Shown in pieces: positions 36,345-45,093 of a stretch of DNA of 64,000 nucleotides (the first letter of the stretch is position 1; every line of letters begins with the position of its first letter). The translations under genes were made by a program, and so were the position numbers. Source of the DNA: Natrinema sp. SYSU A 869. Its GTDB lineage: Archaea; Halobacteriota; Halobacteria; Halobacteriales; Natrialbaceae. The notes beneath the pieces are model-generated. The model searched no databases. It was not told where the DNA came from and was given only the letters and a program-made list of their open reading frames with translations. The stretch lies in the NCBI RefSeq assembly GCF_019879105.1, contig NZ_CP082249.1:930001-994000 (forward strand). The letters are read 5' to 3'.

Positions 36345-37127
36345 CTACCACTCCATCCCACCGTTGATTCCGAGTACCTGCCCGGTCATGTACTCCGCCT
36401 GATCGCCGGCGAGGAACCGAACCATGCCGACGATGTCCTCGGGTTTGGCGAACCGCTCCAGCGGAATATCCTTGCGAATTTTGTCCTGAACCCGTTCGGG
36501 GACCTTCTCGAGCATATCCGTCTCCGTGAATCCCGGTGCGACGCAGTTTGCCGTGGAACCGTGACTAGCGAGTTCCAGCGCCAGCGTCCGGGTGAAGGCG
36601 AACAGGCCACCCTTCGAGGTCGCATAATTGGCCTGTCCGTAGTTGCCCTGCTGACCGACGACGCTCGAGATGTTGATCAGGCGTCCGTGGTCGGAGGTCT
36701 TGATGTCCTCGTAGAACGCGTTCGTACAGTTGAACGTCCCGTTCAGATTGACGTCGATGACGGTCTGCCAGTCCTCGTACGTCATGTCCTCGAACGTCCG
36801 ATCGATAGTGATCCCCGCGTTGTTGACGAGGACGTCGATTTCGCCGAGTTCGTTGCCGATCTCTGCGGCCATCCGCTCGACCTGTGCCGGCTCCGAGACG
36901 TCCGCCTGGACAGGGACTGCCGACTCACCGTTTTCCTTAATCGTCTCGGTCACCTCACGTGCCAGTTCTTCGGACGATCGATAGTTCACCGCTACGTCGG
37001 CACCACAGCGGGCAAGTTCGAACGCGATCTCGCGACCGATCCCGCGAGAGGATCCCGTTACGAGGCACGTTCGATCAGTCAGTGGGCGACGCGACAGGGG
37101 CTCGAGGCGCTGGACTGTTTCGGACAT
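36345..37127 (-). CDS. SDR-family 3-oxoacyl reductase (PhaB/FabG-like)
   Basis: A 260-residue classical short-chain dehydrogenase. It has the NAD(P)-binding motif TGSSRGIGREIAFELA near residue 25, NNAG, the catalytic Ser in NISSVVGQQGNYGQ, the YxxxK pair in YATSKGGLFAFT and the PGFTETDML segment. The sequence between the catalytic motifs (SSVVGQQGNYGQANYATSKG) is that of acetoacetyl-CoA reductases (PhaB) and FabG proteins; haloarchaea lack fatty-acid synthase, so a PHA-synthesis role is more likely. A PhaJ-like gene occurs at 55073, but not in the same operon. Confidence 0.87.
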   Translation of the reverse strand: MSETVQRLEPLSRRPLTDRTCLVTGSSRGIGREIAFELARCGADVAVNYRSSEELAREVTETIKENGESAVPVQADVSEPAQVERMAAEIGNELGEIDVLVNNAGITIDRTFEDMTYEDWQTVIDVNLNGTFNCTNAFYEDIKTSDHGRLINISSVVGQQGNYGQANYATSKGGLFAFTRTLALELASHGSTANCVAPGFTETDMLEKVPERVQDKIRKDIPLERFAKPEDIVGMVRFLAGDQAEYMTGQVLGINGGMEW

Positions 37128-37263
37128 ACAGTCGACACTACACCCCCATTCGTGTTAACTACTTTACCGTCTATCAACAACCGTGAATACCACTCTGTAA
37201 TTCGTTTCCGATTCGGGAGGGCGAAATGAGGCATCTCGATGGTCCGTGTTACGCCGTCTCGAC

Positions 37264-38169
37264 TCAGACGTCGAACGTGCTGTGCCACCGGTAGCGCCGC
37301 CCGCCCCAGACGAATGTTTGTCGAACCAGGCCGTACACGAGAAGCGGTATCGCCGCCAATACGACCGGATACGCTGCGAGGAACATCCACCGGCGAATAC
37401 CGAACGCGGCGTAGACACCGGCCATCGCCACTGTCACCAACGCCAGCGCAGGGAGCGGAAACAGCACACATCCGGCAGCGAGTCCCGTTCTGACGACGAA
37501 CTGGCCGACAATCCCAGTCAGATCGTGGTGACGGACGATCTTCGTGAATCGGACTTGGTTCTCGAGCGTTTCGCGGAACGAGCCCCCAATCTCGACGCGA
37601 CGCGTCCGCTCGACGCTCGTGATATCGGCGTATTCCATGAGGAGTCCGTCATCGCTCACCGTCCGCCGGAGGTCCGCGAGGAAGGCCTCCTCGTCGATAT
37701 CGTCGCGTTCGAAGACAAGGGAACCGCCCCAGGGAACGTCCGCGAGGGAGACGGCGAGTGTTCCACTGATAACGTGCGCCGGTTCGAGAAGCACGGCGAG
37801 CGGATCCTGGCCGACGAAGATCGGAACTTCCGTGGTCGGACCGTTCCGTTCGTAGTCGTTGCGTAACCCATCGAGCCAGTCAGGGAGATGATGAAAATCG
37901 TCGTCGGACCAGACGAGTCGATCGTGTTCGGCCGTTTCTATCCCGGCCGCGATCGCGTTCGCCTTCCCGGAACATCCCTCGGGTTCGCCTGCGACCACCA
38001 GCCTGACGGTGTCCGGACAGTCATCGATTCGCTCGGCGACCGACTCGACCGCCGTATCGCAGACCACGAGGAGTTCGTCTGCTGGATGGAGTTGCGCGAC
38101 GATCTCCTCACAGGTATCGTTTCACCCCATCGTGGGCAGAACGACACTGATTAGCGTTGGATCTGCCAT
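37264..38169 (-). pseudogene. Glycosyltransferase family 2-like membrane protein with an in-frame stop codon
   Basis: The frame from the ATG at 38169 starts MADPTLISVVLPTMG, the usual opening of a GT-A glycosyltransferase, then hits TGA at 38122-38124 and continues NDTCEEIVAQLHPADELLVV. The stop most simply derives from CGA (Arg). Downstream, GCSGKANAIAAGIETAEHDR, the DDD metal motif in VWSDDDFHHLPDWL and VPWGGSLVFERDD fit GT2/GT21 enzymes. Three hydrophobic spans occupy the C-terminal 80 residues. A TATA-like ATTTAATC at 38193-38200 fits the ATG at 38169. Translation from a GTG at 38067 would give only a truncated enzyme. Confidence 0.75.
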
Positions 38170-38275
38170 ACCCTCCCATCGACCTAGTTAGTGATTAAAT
38201 GACAGGTAATCGAGCCGGAATCGACTATTAGCATGGCGATCGAGACCGACGTAGCGATCGAATACGATCGCCGCG

Positions 38276-39583
38276 TCAGCGACCGATCTCCTCGAGGAAT
38301 CGATCGAAGGCCCCGCTCTCGGGATGGACGTGGACGTACGTCCCGAGCGACTCGTACTCGGTCAGGCCGTCGTGGTCGCCGTCGATACCGTCGCCGCGGA
38401 CCGTCTCGAAGGCGAATCGGGCGTCGCCGTCGACGTCGGCGCTCGAGTAATGGAACTCGTGGCCCCGAATCGTTTCACCGGCGTTCGCAGTGAGCGTTCC
38501 CGCGGTGGCCTCGAGTTCGACGTGATCCAGCGCCTGATAGCGGTCGTGCATGGTCACGTCGGCGGGGAGAATACCGGCCATTTCGCTCCGTTCGCCCTCC
38601 GTGGTCGTCAGCGACTGGCTCATGGCCATCAGACCGCCGCACTCGCCGAGGACGGGCAGCCCCTCTCTCGCGAGGTCGCCGAGTTCGTCGAGGGTGCCAC
38701 TCGACTCGAGTTCTGCCGCGTGGAGTTCGGGGTAGCCACCGGGCAAGTAAACTCCGTCGGCGTCAGGAACGGAATCGCCCGCAACCGGCGAGAACGTGAC
38801 CAGTTCGGCCCGTTCGCGGAACCGTTCGATGGTCGCTGGATACCGGAAACAGAACGCCGCGTCGCTGGCGACGGCAATCGTGGCGTCGACCGACGCCGCG
38901 GGTTCGATCGGCGTCTCGGGGGCCGGCGGTTCGCTCGCGACGTCGGCCAGCCGCTCGGCTCGGAGCGACTCAGCGGCCTCCCGCAGTGCGTCCGTCGGCA
39001 GTGACGCCTCCTCGCCCATCTCGAGTCCGAGATGCCGATCGGGAATCTCGAGGTCGTCGTTCGGCGGAATCCGACCGAAGTACTCGAGGTCGTCGGGCAA
39101 TGCGTCGCGGATTCCCTGCTCGTGGCGACCGCCGTGAGCCCGTTGGGCGACGACGCCGGCGACCTCAACATCGCGACCGATCGTCTCGGCGTATTCGCGG
39201 AATCCGAGCGCGGTCGCTGCGACGCTCTCCATGCCCGCTTTCGCGTCGACCACGAGGACGACGGGAATGTCGAGCGCTTCGGCCACCATCGCGGTGCTCG
39301 AGCCGTCGCCGTCGTAGAGGCCCATCACGCCCTCGACAACGCAGACGTCACCCTCGCCGCGCTGGTAGTTCCGCCGGAGGCCATCCTCGCCACAGAGCCA
39401 CAGATCGAGGGTCCGGGACGGGCGGCCCGCGACCGCCTCGTGGTGGCTCGGATCGATGAAGTCCGGGCCCGCCTTGGCGGGCTGGACCTTGTGTCCCGCG
39501 TCCTCGAGCGCCTGCACGATCGACAGCGTTGCAACCGTCTTCCCGACACCGGAGCTAACGCCGCCGAGGACGAACCCCTTCAT
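38276..39583 (-). CDS. cbiA: Cobyrinate a,c-diamide synthase
   Basis: A 435-residue enzyme that amidates the a and c side chains of cobyrinate using glutamine and ATP. The N-terminal synthetase domain has MKGFVLGGVSSGVGKT as P-loop and the GVMGLYDGDG motif. The C-terminal class I glutamine amidotransferase domain shows the nucleophile in LGECGGLMAMS near residue 320 and the distal HEFHYSS and HVHPES histidines. It is encoded apart from both cobalamin operons. Its ATG overlaps by 4 bases the stop of a possible 26-residue leader. Confidence 0.94.
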   Translation of the reverse strand: MKGFVLGGVSSGVGKTVATLSIVQALEDAGHKVQPAKAGPDFIDPSHHEAVAGRPSRTLDLWLCGEDGLRRNYQRGEGDVCVVEGVMGLYDGDGSSTAMVAEALDIPVVLVVDAKAGMESVAATALGFREYAETIGRDVEVAGVVAQRAHGGRHEQGIRDALPDDLEYFGRIPPNDDLEIPDRHLGLEMGEEASLPTDALREAAESLRAERLADVASEPPAPETPIEPAASVDATIAVASDAAFCFRYPATIERFRERAELVTFSPVAGDSVPDADGVYLPGGYPELHAAELESSGTLDELGDLAREGLPVLGECGGLMAMSQSLTTTEGERSEMAGILPADVTMHDRYQALDHVELEATAGTLTANAGETIRGHEFHYSSADVDGDARFAFETVRGDGIDGDHDGLTEYESLGTYVHVHPESGAFDRFLEEIGR

Positions 39584-39660
39584 CGCGGCCCCTCCGAGAC
39601 GCAGTCGGCTGTCCCAACGATTCGTTCGTCCGCGATATCCGCGGTACGCACGGCGTTCAT
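39580..39660 (-). CDS. Possible 26-residue leader ORF overlapping cbiA
   Basis: An ATG at 39660 opens MNAVRTADIADERIVGTADC and ends in a TGA that overlaps the cbiA ATG (ATGA). A TACTAA-type box lies 10-20 nt upstream. The overlap is what a translationally coupled leader would show, but the frame is short and could be chance. No family is recognised. Confidence 0.25.
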   Translation of the reverse strand: MNAVRTADIADERIVGTADCVSEGPR

Positions 39661-39884
39661 TGTCGTTGGGTTAGTACAACTGGACTTGAATCCGTCGGTG
39701 GCGTCGATCGACTGCCGGCAGAACAGACGACCCGACGCGTGGTTCGATACGGCACTCACTGGACCCGAAACCGAATTCGAATGGCGGTATGTCGATTTCA
39801 ATACAGGACCGTCGTTTTGAAACTACGGTTACAAAATGTCAGCTTAGAGAATTCTTTACTACGGCAGCGTCGTACGTCTACGAG

Positions 39885-40484
39885 ATGTCACGAAAAACGG
39901 ACCCACGCGTCGTCGCGATCTGTGGAAGCGTACACGATGGGAGCACCACGCGAATCGCCCTCGAGGAGGTCCTCGCCGCCGCGCGAACGGCCGGAGCGAC
40001 GACGGAACTCGTGGATCTGCGGTCGTACGAGGTGCCCTCCCTGTACGCCGCCGATTCCGAGCTGTCTGACGCCGATGCCCTCCGCACGACCGTCGACGAC
40101 GCGGACAGCGTCGTTCTCGGGACGCCGAACTACCACGGGTCGTACGCAGGGGCGCTGAAGGACGCGCTCGACCACTGCGGTCGCGACGAGTTCGCGGGGA
40201 CGACTGTCGGACTACTCGAGACGGCCGGCGGTGACTTCCCCGGATCTGCGCTCGTGCATCTCCGGACCGTCAGCCGGACGCTGCGCGCGTGGACGCTGCC
40301 AACAGAGGTCGCCGTTCCGAACGCTCACGAGACGATCACTGACGAGGGCATCGGCGACGAAGCGGTCGCCGCACGCGCCCGTCGCCTCGGGCAGGAACTC
40401 GTCGCGTACGCCGGTGTGTCGGCCTCTCCCGAGCGTATCAATCAGCGATCACCGACGGCGGCCGGCGGTGAGGTCGATGACTGA
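39885..40484 (+). CDS. NADPH-dependent FMN reductase family flavoprotein
   Basis: A 199-residue flavodoxin-like protein. VAICGSVHDGSTTRIALEEV near residue 10 is the FMN-phosphate loop, and VVLGTPNYHGSYAGALKDAL with GLLETAGGDFPGSALVHLR form the flavin-ring contacts. The ATG at 39885 follows a TATA-like TTCTTTACTA by about 27 nt. Nearness to cbiA raises the possibility that it reduces cob(II)yrinate before adenosylation, but the downstream gene is a quinone oxidoreductase, so general redox defence is equally possible. The stop overlaps the next gene. Confidence 0.87.
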   Translation: MSRKTDPRVVAICGSVHDGSTTRIALEEVLAAARTAGATTELVDLRSYEVPSLYAADSELSDADALRTTVDDADSVVLGTPNYHGSYAGALKDALDHCGRDEFAGTTVGLLETAGGDFPGSALVHLRTVSRTLRAWTLPTEVAVPNAHETITDEGIGDEAVAARARRLGQELVAYAGVSASPERINQRSPTAAGGEVDD

Positions 40485-41532
40485 CCGGGCCGCGATGAGC
40501 GACGAGCCAGCGGACGGGGCTTCGACGCGAGACTCGACCGAGGAAAGGGTAGACCGCACGGACCGGGACCGTATGCGGGCGATCCGGGTCCACGAACACG
40601 GTGATTCTGACGTCTTGACCCTCGAGTCGGTCCCCCGACCGGAGCCGGGGGCTGACGAACTGTTCGTTCGCGTTCGCGCTGCCGGGGTCAACCCAATCGA
40701 CTGGATGGTGCGAGAGGGGTACACCGACGAGGCGCTCGCTCCGTCGCTGCCGTACGTTCCCGGCTGGGACCTGTCGGGCGTCGTCGAAAGGGTTGGATCG
40801 GCGGTGTCCGGACTCGAACCCGGGAACGCGGTCTTCGGGCTCGTTCGGATGCCCGATCCGGGACGGACGTACGCGGAGTACGCGACCGTCCCGGCCGACG
40901 ATGTCATCCGGAAGCCGGCGACGCTCGAGCACACAGCGGCCGCGGGGCTCCCGATGGTCGGACTCACTGCATGGCGCGCGCTCTTCGAAGAGGGGGACCT
41001 CCGCGAGGGACAACGGGTGCTCGTTCACGCCGCTGCCGGCGGCGTCGGCCACGTGGCCGTCCAACTCGCGGCCCACGCCGGGGCCACCGTCATCGGGACC
41101 GCGTCCGGACGAAACGAGGCGTCCCTCCGCGACCTCGGCGTCGACGAGTTCGTCGACTACCGGGAACGGCGGTTCGAGGCGGCCGTCGACGACGTCGACC
41201 TCGTGCTCGACGCGGTCGGGGGCGACGTGCTCGAGCGATCAACGGCCGTCCTGAGAGAGGGCGGACGCATCGTCACGCTGCCAGAACCGCCGTCGGAGAG
41301 GGTCATCGAGACCGCCCAGAGGGAGCGACGAGCGACCGTCCGCTGGTTTAGCGTTGAACCGGACGCGTCGGCGCTCGGTGAGATCCGGGCGCTCGTCGAC
41401 GACGGCCACATCCGGCCGACGATCAGCGGCATCCGACCGCTTTCCGAGGCCGCCGCGGCACACGAGGAAAGCGAAGACGGGCACGTCCGGGGCAAACTCG
41501 TCCTCGAAACCGAGCCGACGATGACGGACTGA
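40477..41532 (+). CDS. Zinc-independent NADPH:quinone oxidoreductase-like MDR protein
   Basis: A 351-residue medium-chain reductase of the quinone oxidoreductase class. MRAIRVHEHGDSDVLTLESV starts the catalytic domain near residue 33, AGVNPIDWMVREGY replaces the zinc ligands, and the nucleotide-binding loop is VHAAAGGVGHVAVQLAAHAG. Three in-frame ATGs are possible (40477, 40495 and 40573); the first overlaps the FMN reductase stop and has GAGGT just before it, while the last fits the usual family start. It forms a two-gene unit with the FMN reductase. Confidence 0.83.
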   Translation: MTDRAAMSDEPADGASTRDSTEERVDRTDRDRMRAIRVHEHGDSDVLTLESVPRPEPGADELFVRVRAAGVNPIDWMVREGYTDEALAPSLPYVPGWDLSGVVERVGSAVSGLEPGNAVFGLVRMPDPGRTYAEYATVPADDVIRKPATLEHTAAAGLPMVGLTAWRALFEEGDLREGQRVLVHAAAGGVGHVAVQLAAHAGATVIGTASGRNEASLRDLGVDEFVDYRERRFEAAVDDVDLVLDAVGGDVLERSTAVLREGGRIVTLPEPPSERVIETAQRERRATVRWFSVEPDASALGEIRALVDDGHIRPTISGIRPLSEAAAAHEESEDGHVRGKLVLETEPTMTD

Positions 41533-41556
41533 CTCGGACGGCGTCACACCAGATCC

Positions 41557-41589
41557 GTTACAAAAATGGTGTTGTGGGAACACTTTAGC
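41557..41589 (+). promoter_or_regulatory. Promoter region of the ArsR-like regulator with inverted repeat
   Basis: GTTACAAAA at 41557-41565 is followed by the inverted repeat GTGTT-N5-AACAC (41569-41583) and a TATA-like ACTTTAGC at about 41582-41589, 27 nt before the ATG at 41613. The same GTTACAAAA stands 57 nt before the FMN reductase start at 39885. The arrangement suggests an operator next to the promoter. Confidence 0.45.
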
Positions 41590-41612
41590 GGCTACTGGGA
41601 GACGGAACGACT

Positions 41613-42515
41613 ATGAACAGTCTGGAGGCCATGGCGTGTGCTCGGGAGTCCGAGCACTGCATGCAGCCGGCCGAGGCCTTTTCGCTCATCGGCGACGAGA
41701 CCCGAGTGAAGATCCTCGAGGCGCTGTGGAACGCCGACGAAACGCCGCTGCGCTTCTCGGCGCTCTACGACCGCGTTCCGATCGATACCAGCCCGCAGTT
41801 CAACTATCATTTGGATCGGCTTACCGGCCAGTTCGTCCGGAAGACCGACGCGGGGTACGAACTCCGCACGGCCGGCGAGAACGTCGTCCGGGCCATCGTC
41901 GCGGGCTCGTTCACCGCTCATCCCCGGCTTGAGCCGTTCGAGACCGGCGATGAGTGTACGCGATGTGGCGAGGTGCTGACGGCGAGCTACGAGGACGAGC
42001 AACTCGCCGTCACCTGTCGGTCCTGCGGCCGGACCCATGGGGAGTACGCGTTCCCGCCCGGCGGCCTCCTCGACCGGAGCCGTAACGAGGTTCTCGACGC
42101 GTTCAACCAGCGCGTCCGACACTTGCATTGTCTCGCCAAGGACGGCGTCTGCCCCGAGTGTAGCGGCCGGATGCGGACGGAACTCGTCCGCGAGGGCGGC
42201 TGCTGTCTGGATACCGACCTCCGAGTGGAGTACGTCTGCGAACAGTGCCGGCACAGCCTCTGCTCGACGGTCGGCATCGCGCTGCTCGACCAGTCGTCGC
42301 TCGTCGCGTTCTATCGCGACCACGGTATCGATGTCGGGACCGTCCCATACTGGCAGTTGAACTGGTGTGTCAGCGACGATTCCACGACGGTTCGGTCAAC
42401 CGATCCGTGGCGGCTCGACATGTCGATCCCCCTCGGAGATGAGGTCCTCGAGTTCACACTCGACGGCAAGCTTTCGGTTATCGAGTCCCAGCGCCGCGAG
42501 TCGTGTCCCGGCTGA
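41613..42515 (+). CDS. ArsR-like winged-helix protein with zinc-ribbon domain
   Basis: A 300-residue regulator. Residues about 18-95 are an ArsR-type winged helix (EAFSLIGDETRVKILEALWN; DTSPQFNYHLDRLTGQFVRK). The middle contains three CxxC pairs (CTRCGEV, CRSCGRT, CPECSGR) and later CEQC, forming at least two zinc knuckles. The C-terminal domain (STDPWRLDMSIPLGDEVLEF) is of the type seen in DUF7351-like haloarchaeal regulators. A nearby palindrome suggests autoregulation. Its targets are unknown; a shared upstream box hints at the FMN reductase operon. Confidence 0.85.
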   Translation: MNSLEAMACARESEHCMQPAEAFSLIGDETRVKILEALWNADETPLRFSALYDRVPIDTSPQFNYHLDRLTGQFVRKTDAGYELRTAGENVVRAIVAGSFTAHPRLEPFETGDECTRCGEVLTASYEDEQLAVTCRSCGRTHGEYAFPPGGLLDRSRNEVLDAFNQRVRHLHCLAKDGVCPECSGRMRTELVREGGCCLDTDLRVEYVCEQCRHSLCSTVGIALLDQSSLVAFYRDHGIDVGTVPYWQLNWCVSDDSTTVRSTDPWRLDMSIPLGDEVLEFTLDGKLSVIESQRRESCPG

Positions 42516-42600
42516 CGACTGTGCGAGCGTCATTGGCGACGCCCCGCTCAAGCGACCGAAACCGAGTTGTGAGTCGCCCGCGTTCGGAGGACCGAGACCA

Positions 42601-43158
42601 ATGAGCGACGCGACGACGGACGAGACGGTTCCGGCGCTGAAAGAGCGCGCCGGCGTGGTCAACGCCCTGATCGACGGCGAACAGACGGTACTCGTTCGCC
42701 ATCCGACCCTCGATTCAGGGATGATCGACGACCGGTTCGTCCTTTATCCGGCCTACACGCACCAGGAGTCGGATCGCTATCAGCCCGGATACGAGGACTA
42801 CTACCACCGGGCGAGCGCCAAACCCGACGCGGGCGTGCCGATCCACGCCGTCGCCGAGATCCGCGAGGAGTACGCCGTCTCGAGCAACGATCTCGAGGCC
42901 CTTGCCAGACACTACGTCTACACTCCCGACGGCCTACGCGACAAGTACGATCCCGAGGATGATTTGCGTGTCCTGTTGCTCCGCGTGTCAGCACTCGAGT
43001 CGCCGCGGCTCATCGAGGAGCGCGGCAGCTACCGCGGTTGTCGTGCCTGGATCGAACTGGAAGGCGACGTCGAGGTCGATCCCGACGCAACCGCGCCCGT
43101 ACTGGACGACGCGACGTTCGCCGAACGGCAGGCAGCAGTTCGGGATGCGCTCGAGTGA
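42601..43158 (+). CDS. DUF1802 family protein
   Basis: A 185-residue protein. The N-terminal PALKERAGVVNALIDGEQTV and the DDRFVLYPAYTHQESDRYQP segment match the DUF1802 family, which is widespread in cyanobacteria and archaea and has no known function. The rest (IEERGSYRGCRAWIELEGDV) is predicted beta-rich. The ATG at 42601 is preferred to longer frames with Ser/Arg-rich leaders. Confidence 0.82.
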   Translation: MSDATTDETVPALKERAGVVNALIDGEQTVLVRHPTLDSGMIDDRFVLYPAYTHQESDRYQPGYEDYYHRASAKPDAGVPIHAVAEIREEYAVSSNDLEALARHYVYTPDGLRDKYDPEDDLRVLLLRVSALESPRLIEERGSYRGCRAWIELEGDVEVDPDATAPVLDDATFAERQAAVRDALE

Positions 43159-43218
43159 TGGGGCACCCCCACCAACGAACTTAACCGCTCGAGTCGGCTA
43201 CGATTCGCCGCTCGAACT

Positions 43219-43386
43219 ATGAACGAAGAAACAGGAACCGACACCGAACGGCACCTCCGTGAGGCGCTCCGACACCTGGGCGAGGCACAGGACGACGATG
43301 ACCTCAGAAAGACCCATTCCGTCGCGCTCGAGGAAGTGTCGAACACCGTGTCGTCAGTGCTGCGCGAATACGAGGGCAACAAGTAG
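43219..43386 (+). CDS. Small acidic helical protein
   Basis: A 55-residue protein starting MNEETGTDTERHLREALRHL. It is almost wholly helical by appearance, acidic, with a HLREALRHLGEAQDDDDLRK amphipathic core. Similar short proteins are common in haloarchaea and are mostly not annotated. It follows the DUF1802 gene by 60 bp. The coding quality is good (GC-rich third positions), but no function can be proposed. Confidence 0.65.
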   Translation: MNEETGTDTERHLREALRHLGEAQDDDDLRKTHSVALEEVSNTVSSVLREYEGNK

Positions 43387-43520
43387 CAATCGGACTATTT
43401 TCGGCGGGAATCTTCCGTGACGGAGAGCAGGCTGGATCGCGTTCGACGGCCCAACGAAACCGTCTGTGGTACGTTGTCCTGAGTTTTATGAGCGATTGCC
43501 GAATAGTATCGCCCAGATAA

Positions 43521-44207
43521 ATGACAGACAGAAAACCAGTATGGGCGACAGGAACTGGCACGCGGGAACCGTTGCTACGGCTCGGAAGCCGCTGGCTCGT
43601 CCTCCTGGGGACACCGCTCCTCCTCGCAATCGTACTGTGGTTTCATCCGGCGGCCGGCGACGAACCGTTTTCGACCCTCGCACCGATCGCGGACACGTGG
43701 TTCATCGTTCACGCCCTGTTGCTTCCACTGTTCGGTCTGCTCGGCGTTGCCCTGTATATGCTACTGATCGGCTATCAGGGACTGATCGCGACGATCGGGC
43801 GAATCGGGATCGCGATCTATCTCGTCTGTTACCTCGCGTTCGAAGCGATTGCCGGCATCGCGACGGCCGTCCTGCTCCGCGAGTCGCGAGGTCTCGCTAC
43901 CGACCAACAGGAGGGCGTTGCAACGGTCATCAAGGTGATTTTCACGGAGCCGATCGATGGCGTCGCCGGCATCCTGGCGCTCCTCGGGACCGTCGGCAAC
44001 CTCGTCGCAGTTCTCGCGATCGCCGTCCTCCTGCGTCGATCGGGAGCACCCGTTATCCCGCTCGCCTTGCTCTTCGGTTCGCCGATCAGTATCGTCGCCC
44101 ACGGAAGCACCCCCATGGACGCGATCGGTATGTTACTGTTCGGTCTCGGCATCACGTGGCTCGAGTTCGGCTGGGCAGTCCCGGAAGAACAGCGCTCTGC
44201 CGCGTGA
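43521..44207 (+). CDS. Integral membrane protein, about six to seven spans
   Basis: A 228-residue hydrophobic protein. After a short polar N-terminus, the spans include WLVLLGTPLLLAIVLWFHPA, TWFIVHALLLPLFGLLGVAL, GRIGIAIYLVCYLAFEAIAG, GILALLGTVGNLVAVLAIAV and PLALLFGSPISIVAHGS. No transporter or enzyme signature is visible. A His in the FHPA, IVHALL and VAHGS segments may be structural or bind a cofactor. Convergent with cbiE. Confidence 0.75.
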   Translation: MTDRKPVWATGTGTREPLLRLGSRWLVLLGTPLLLAIVLWFHPAAGDEPFSTLAPIADTWFIVHALLLPLFGLLGVALYMLLIGYQGLIATIGRIGIAIYLVCYLAFEAIAGIATAVLLRESRGLATDQQEGVATVIKVIFTEPIDGVAGILALLGTVGNLVAVLAIAVLLRRSGAPVIPLALLFGSPISIVAHGSTPMDAIGMLLFGLGITWLEFGWAVPEEQRSAA

Positions 44208-44283
44208 CCGATCCGGTCGGCCGGCAGTCAGTAGAGATAGCCGCCGGAGACCGCGACGAATTCCGGCACCGGAACCGATGATG

Positions 44284-45093
44284 CTACGGCGAGGACGACG
44301 GCGCGACCGGCCGTCGAACCGCGAGCACGACCAGATCGGAGAACGGCGTGTCGTCCGTCCCGCTCCCACCGGCGTGTGCTGCCAGTTCCGCGAGCGTGAA
44401 CCGGTGGATCTGCTCATCATCGTGCGTCAACTTCTCGAGCACCAGCGCCTCGAGACTGGGATCAGCGCCTGCCTCGAGCAAAAACGCCGCGATATCGCCG
44501 GGCATCCGATCGTACGGCCGCGGGAGCACGAGCAGGTGTCGGTCATCCGCTGTCACTGCGGCAGCGAGTCGGTCCATATCCGACTCGAGGTCGCCGCTCT
44601 TGTGGAGCGTGACGAACTCGGTGTCCTCCATCGGCGTTCGGGCGCGGCTGGCGGCCATCTGGAGCGATGAGATGCCGGGAATAATGCGGACTGGAATCTC
44701 GGAATCCATGCGTTCCACAGCATCCTGGACTTTCCCGACGAACTGGTAGCCCGAGTGGTTGGGATCGCCCATTGCGACGGCAGCCCCCGCCTCGCCGGCG
44801 GCGACGCGCTCGCCGAATTCTTCGAGCGCCTCGGCCTCGTCCTTGTAGCCACAGGTCAGCAGGTCGGCGTCAGTCAAGTCTTCGATGAACTCGACAACGG
44901 TCGTGAAGCCGACGACGACGTCCGCCTCGCGGATCGCCCGCTCGCCGCGAGGCGTGAGATACTCTTGGTTCCCGGGACCAACGCCGACGGCATAGACCGG
45001 ATCGTCCGCCCCCTCGTCGATATCGGGTTCCGCCGCTCCCGCGGCGAACGTCGCCGGGTCCGGCCCTGAATCGAGATTGTATTCACCGCTCAT
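44284..45093 (-). CDS. cbiE: Cobalt-precorrin-7 C5-methyltransferase CbiE
   Basis: A 269-residue tetrapyrrole methylase. YAVGVGPGNQEYLTPRGERA near residue 33, VAMGDPNHSGYQFVGKVQDA, IPGISSLQMAASRARTPMED and LVLPRPYDRMPGDIAAFLLE are the CbiE pattern. It methylates C5 of cobalt-precorrin-7, complementing CbiT encoded in the other operon; in many organisms CbiE and CbiT are adjacent or fused, here they are about 9 kb apart. It overlaps cbiC by 4 bases and ends the cobN-cbiC-cbiE operon. Confidence 0.92.
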   Translation of the reverse strand: MSGEYNLDSGPDPATFAAGAAEPDIDEGADDPVYAVGVGPGNQEYLTPRGERAIREADVVVGFTTVVEFIEDLTDADLLTCGYKDEAEALEEFGERVAAGEAGAAVAMGDPNHSGYQFVGKVQDAVERMDSEIPVRIIPGISSLQMAASRARTPMEDTEFVTLHKSGDLESDMDRLAAAVTADDRHLLVLPRPYDRMPGDIAAFLLEAGADPSLEALVLEKLTHDDEQIHRFTLAELAAHAGGSGTDDTPFSDLVVLAVRRPVAPSSSP

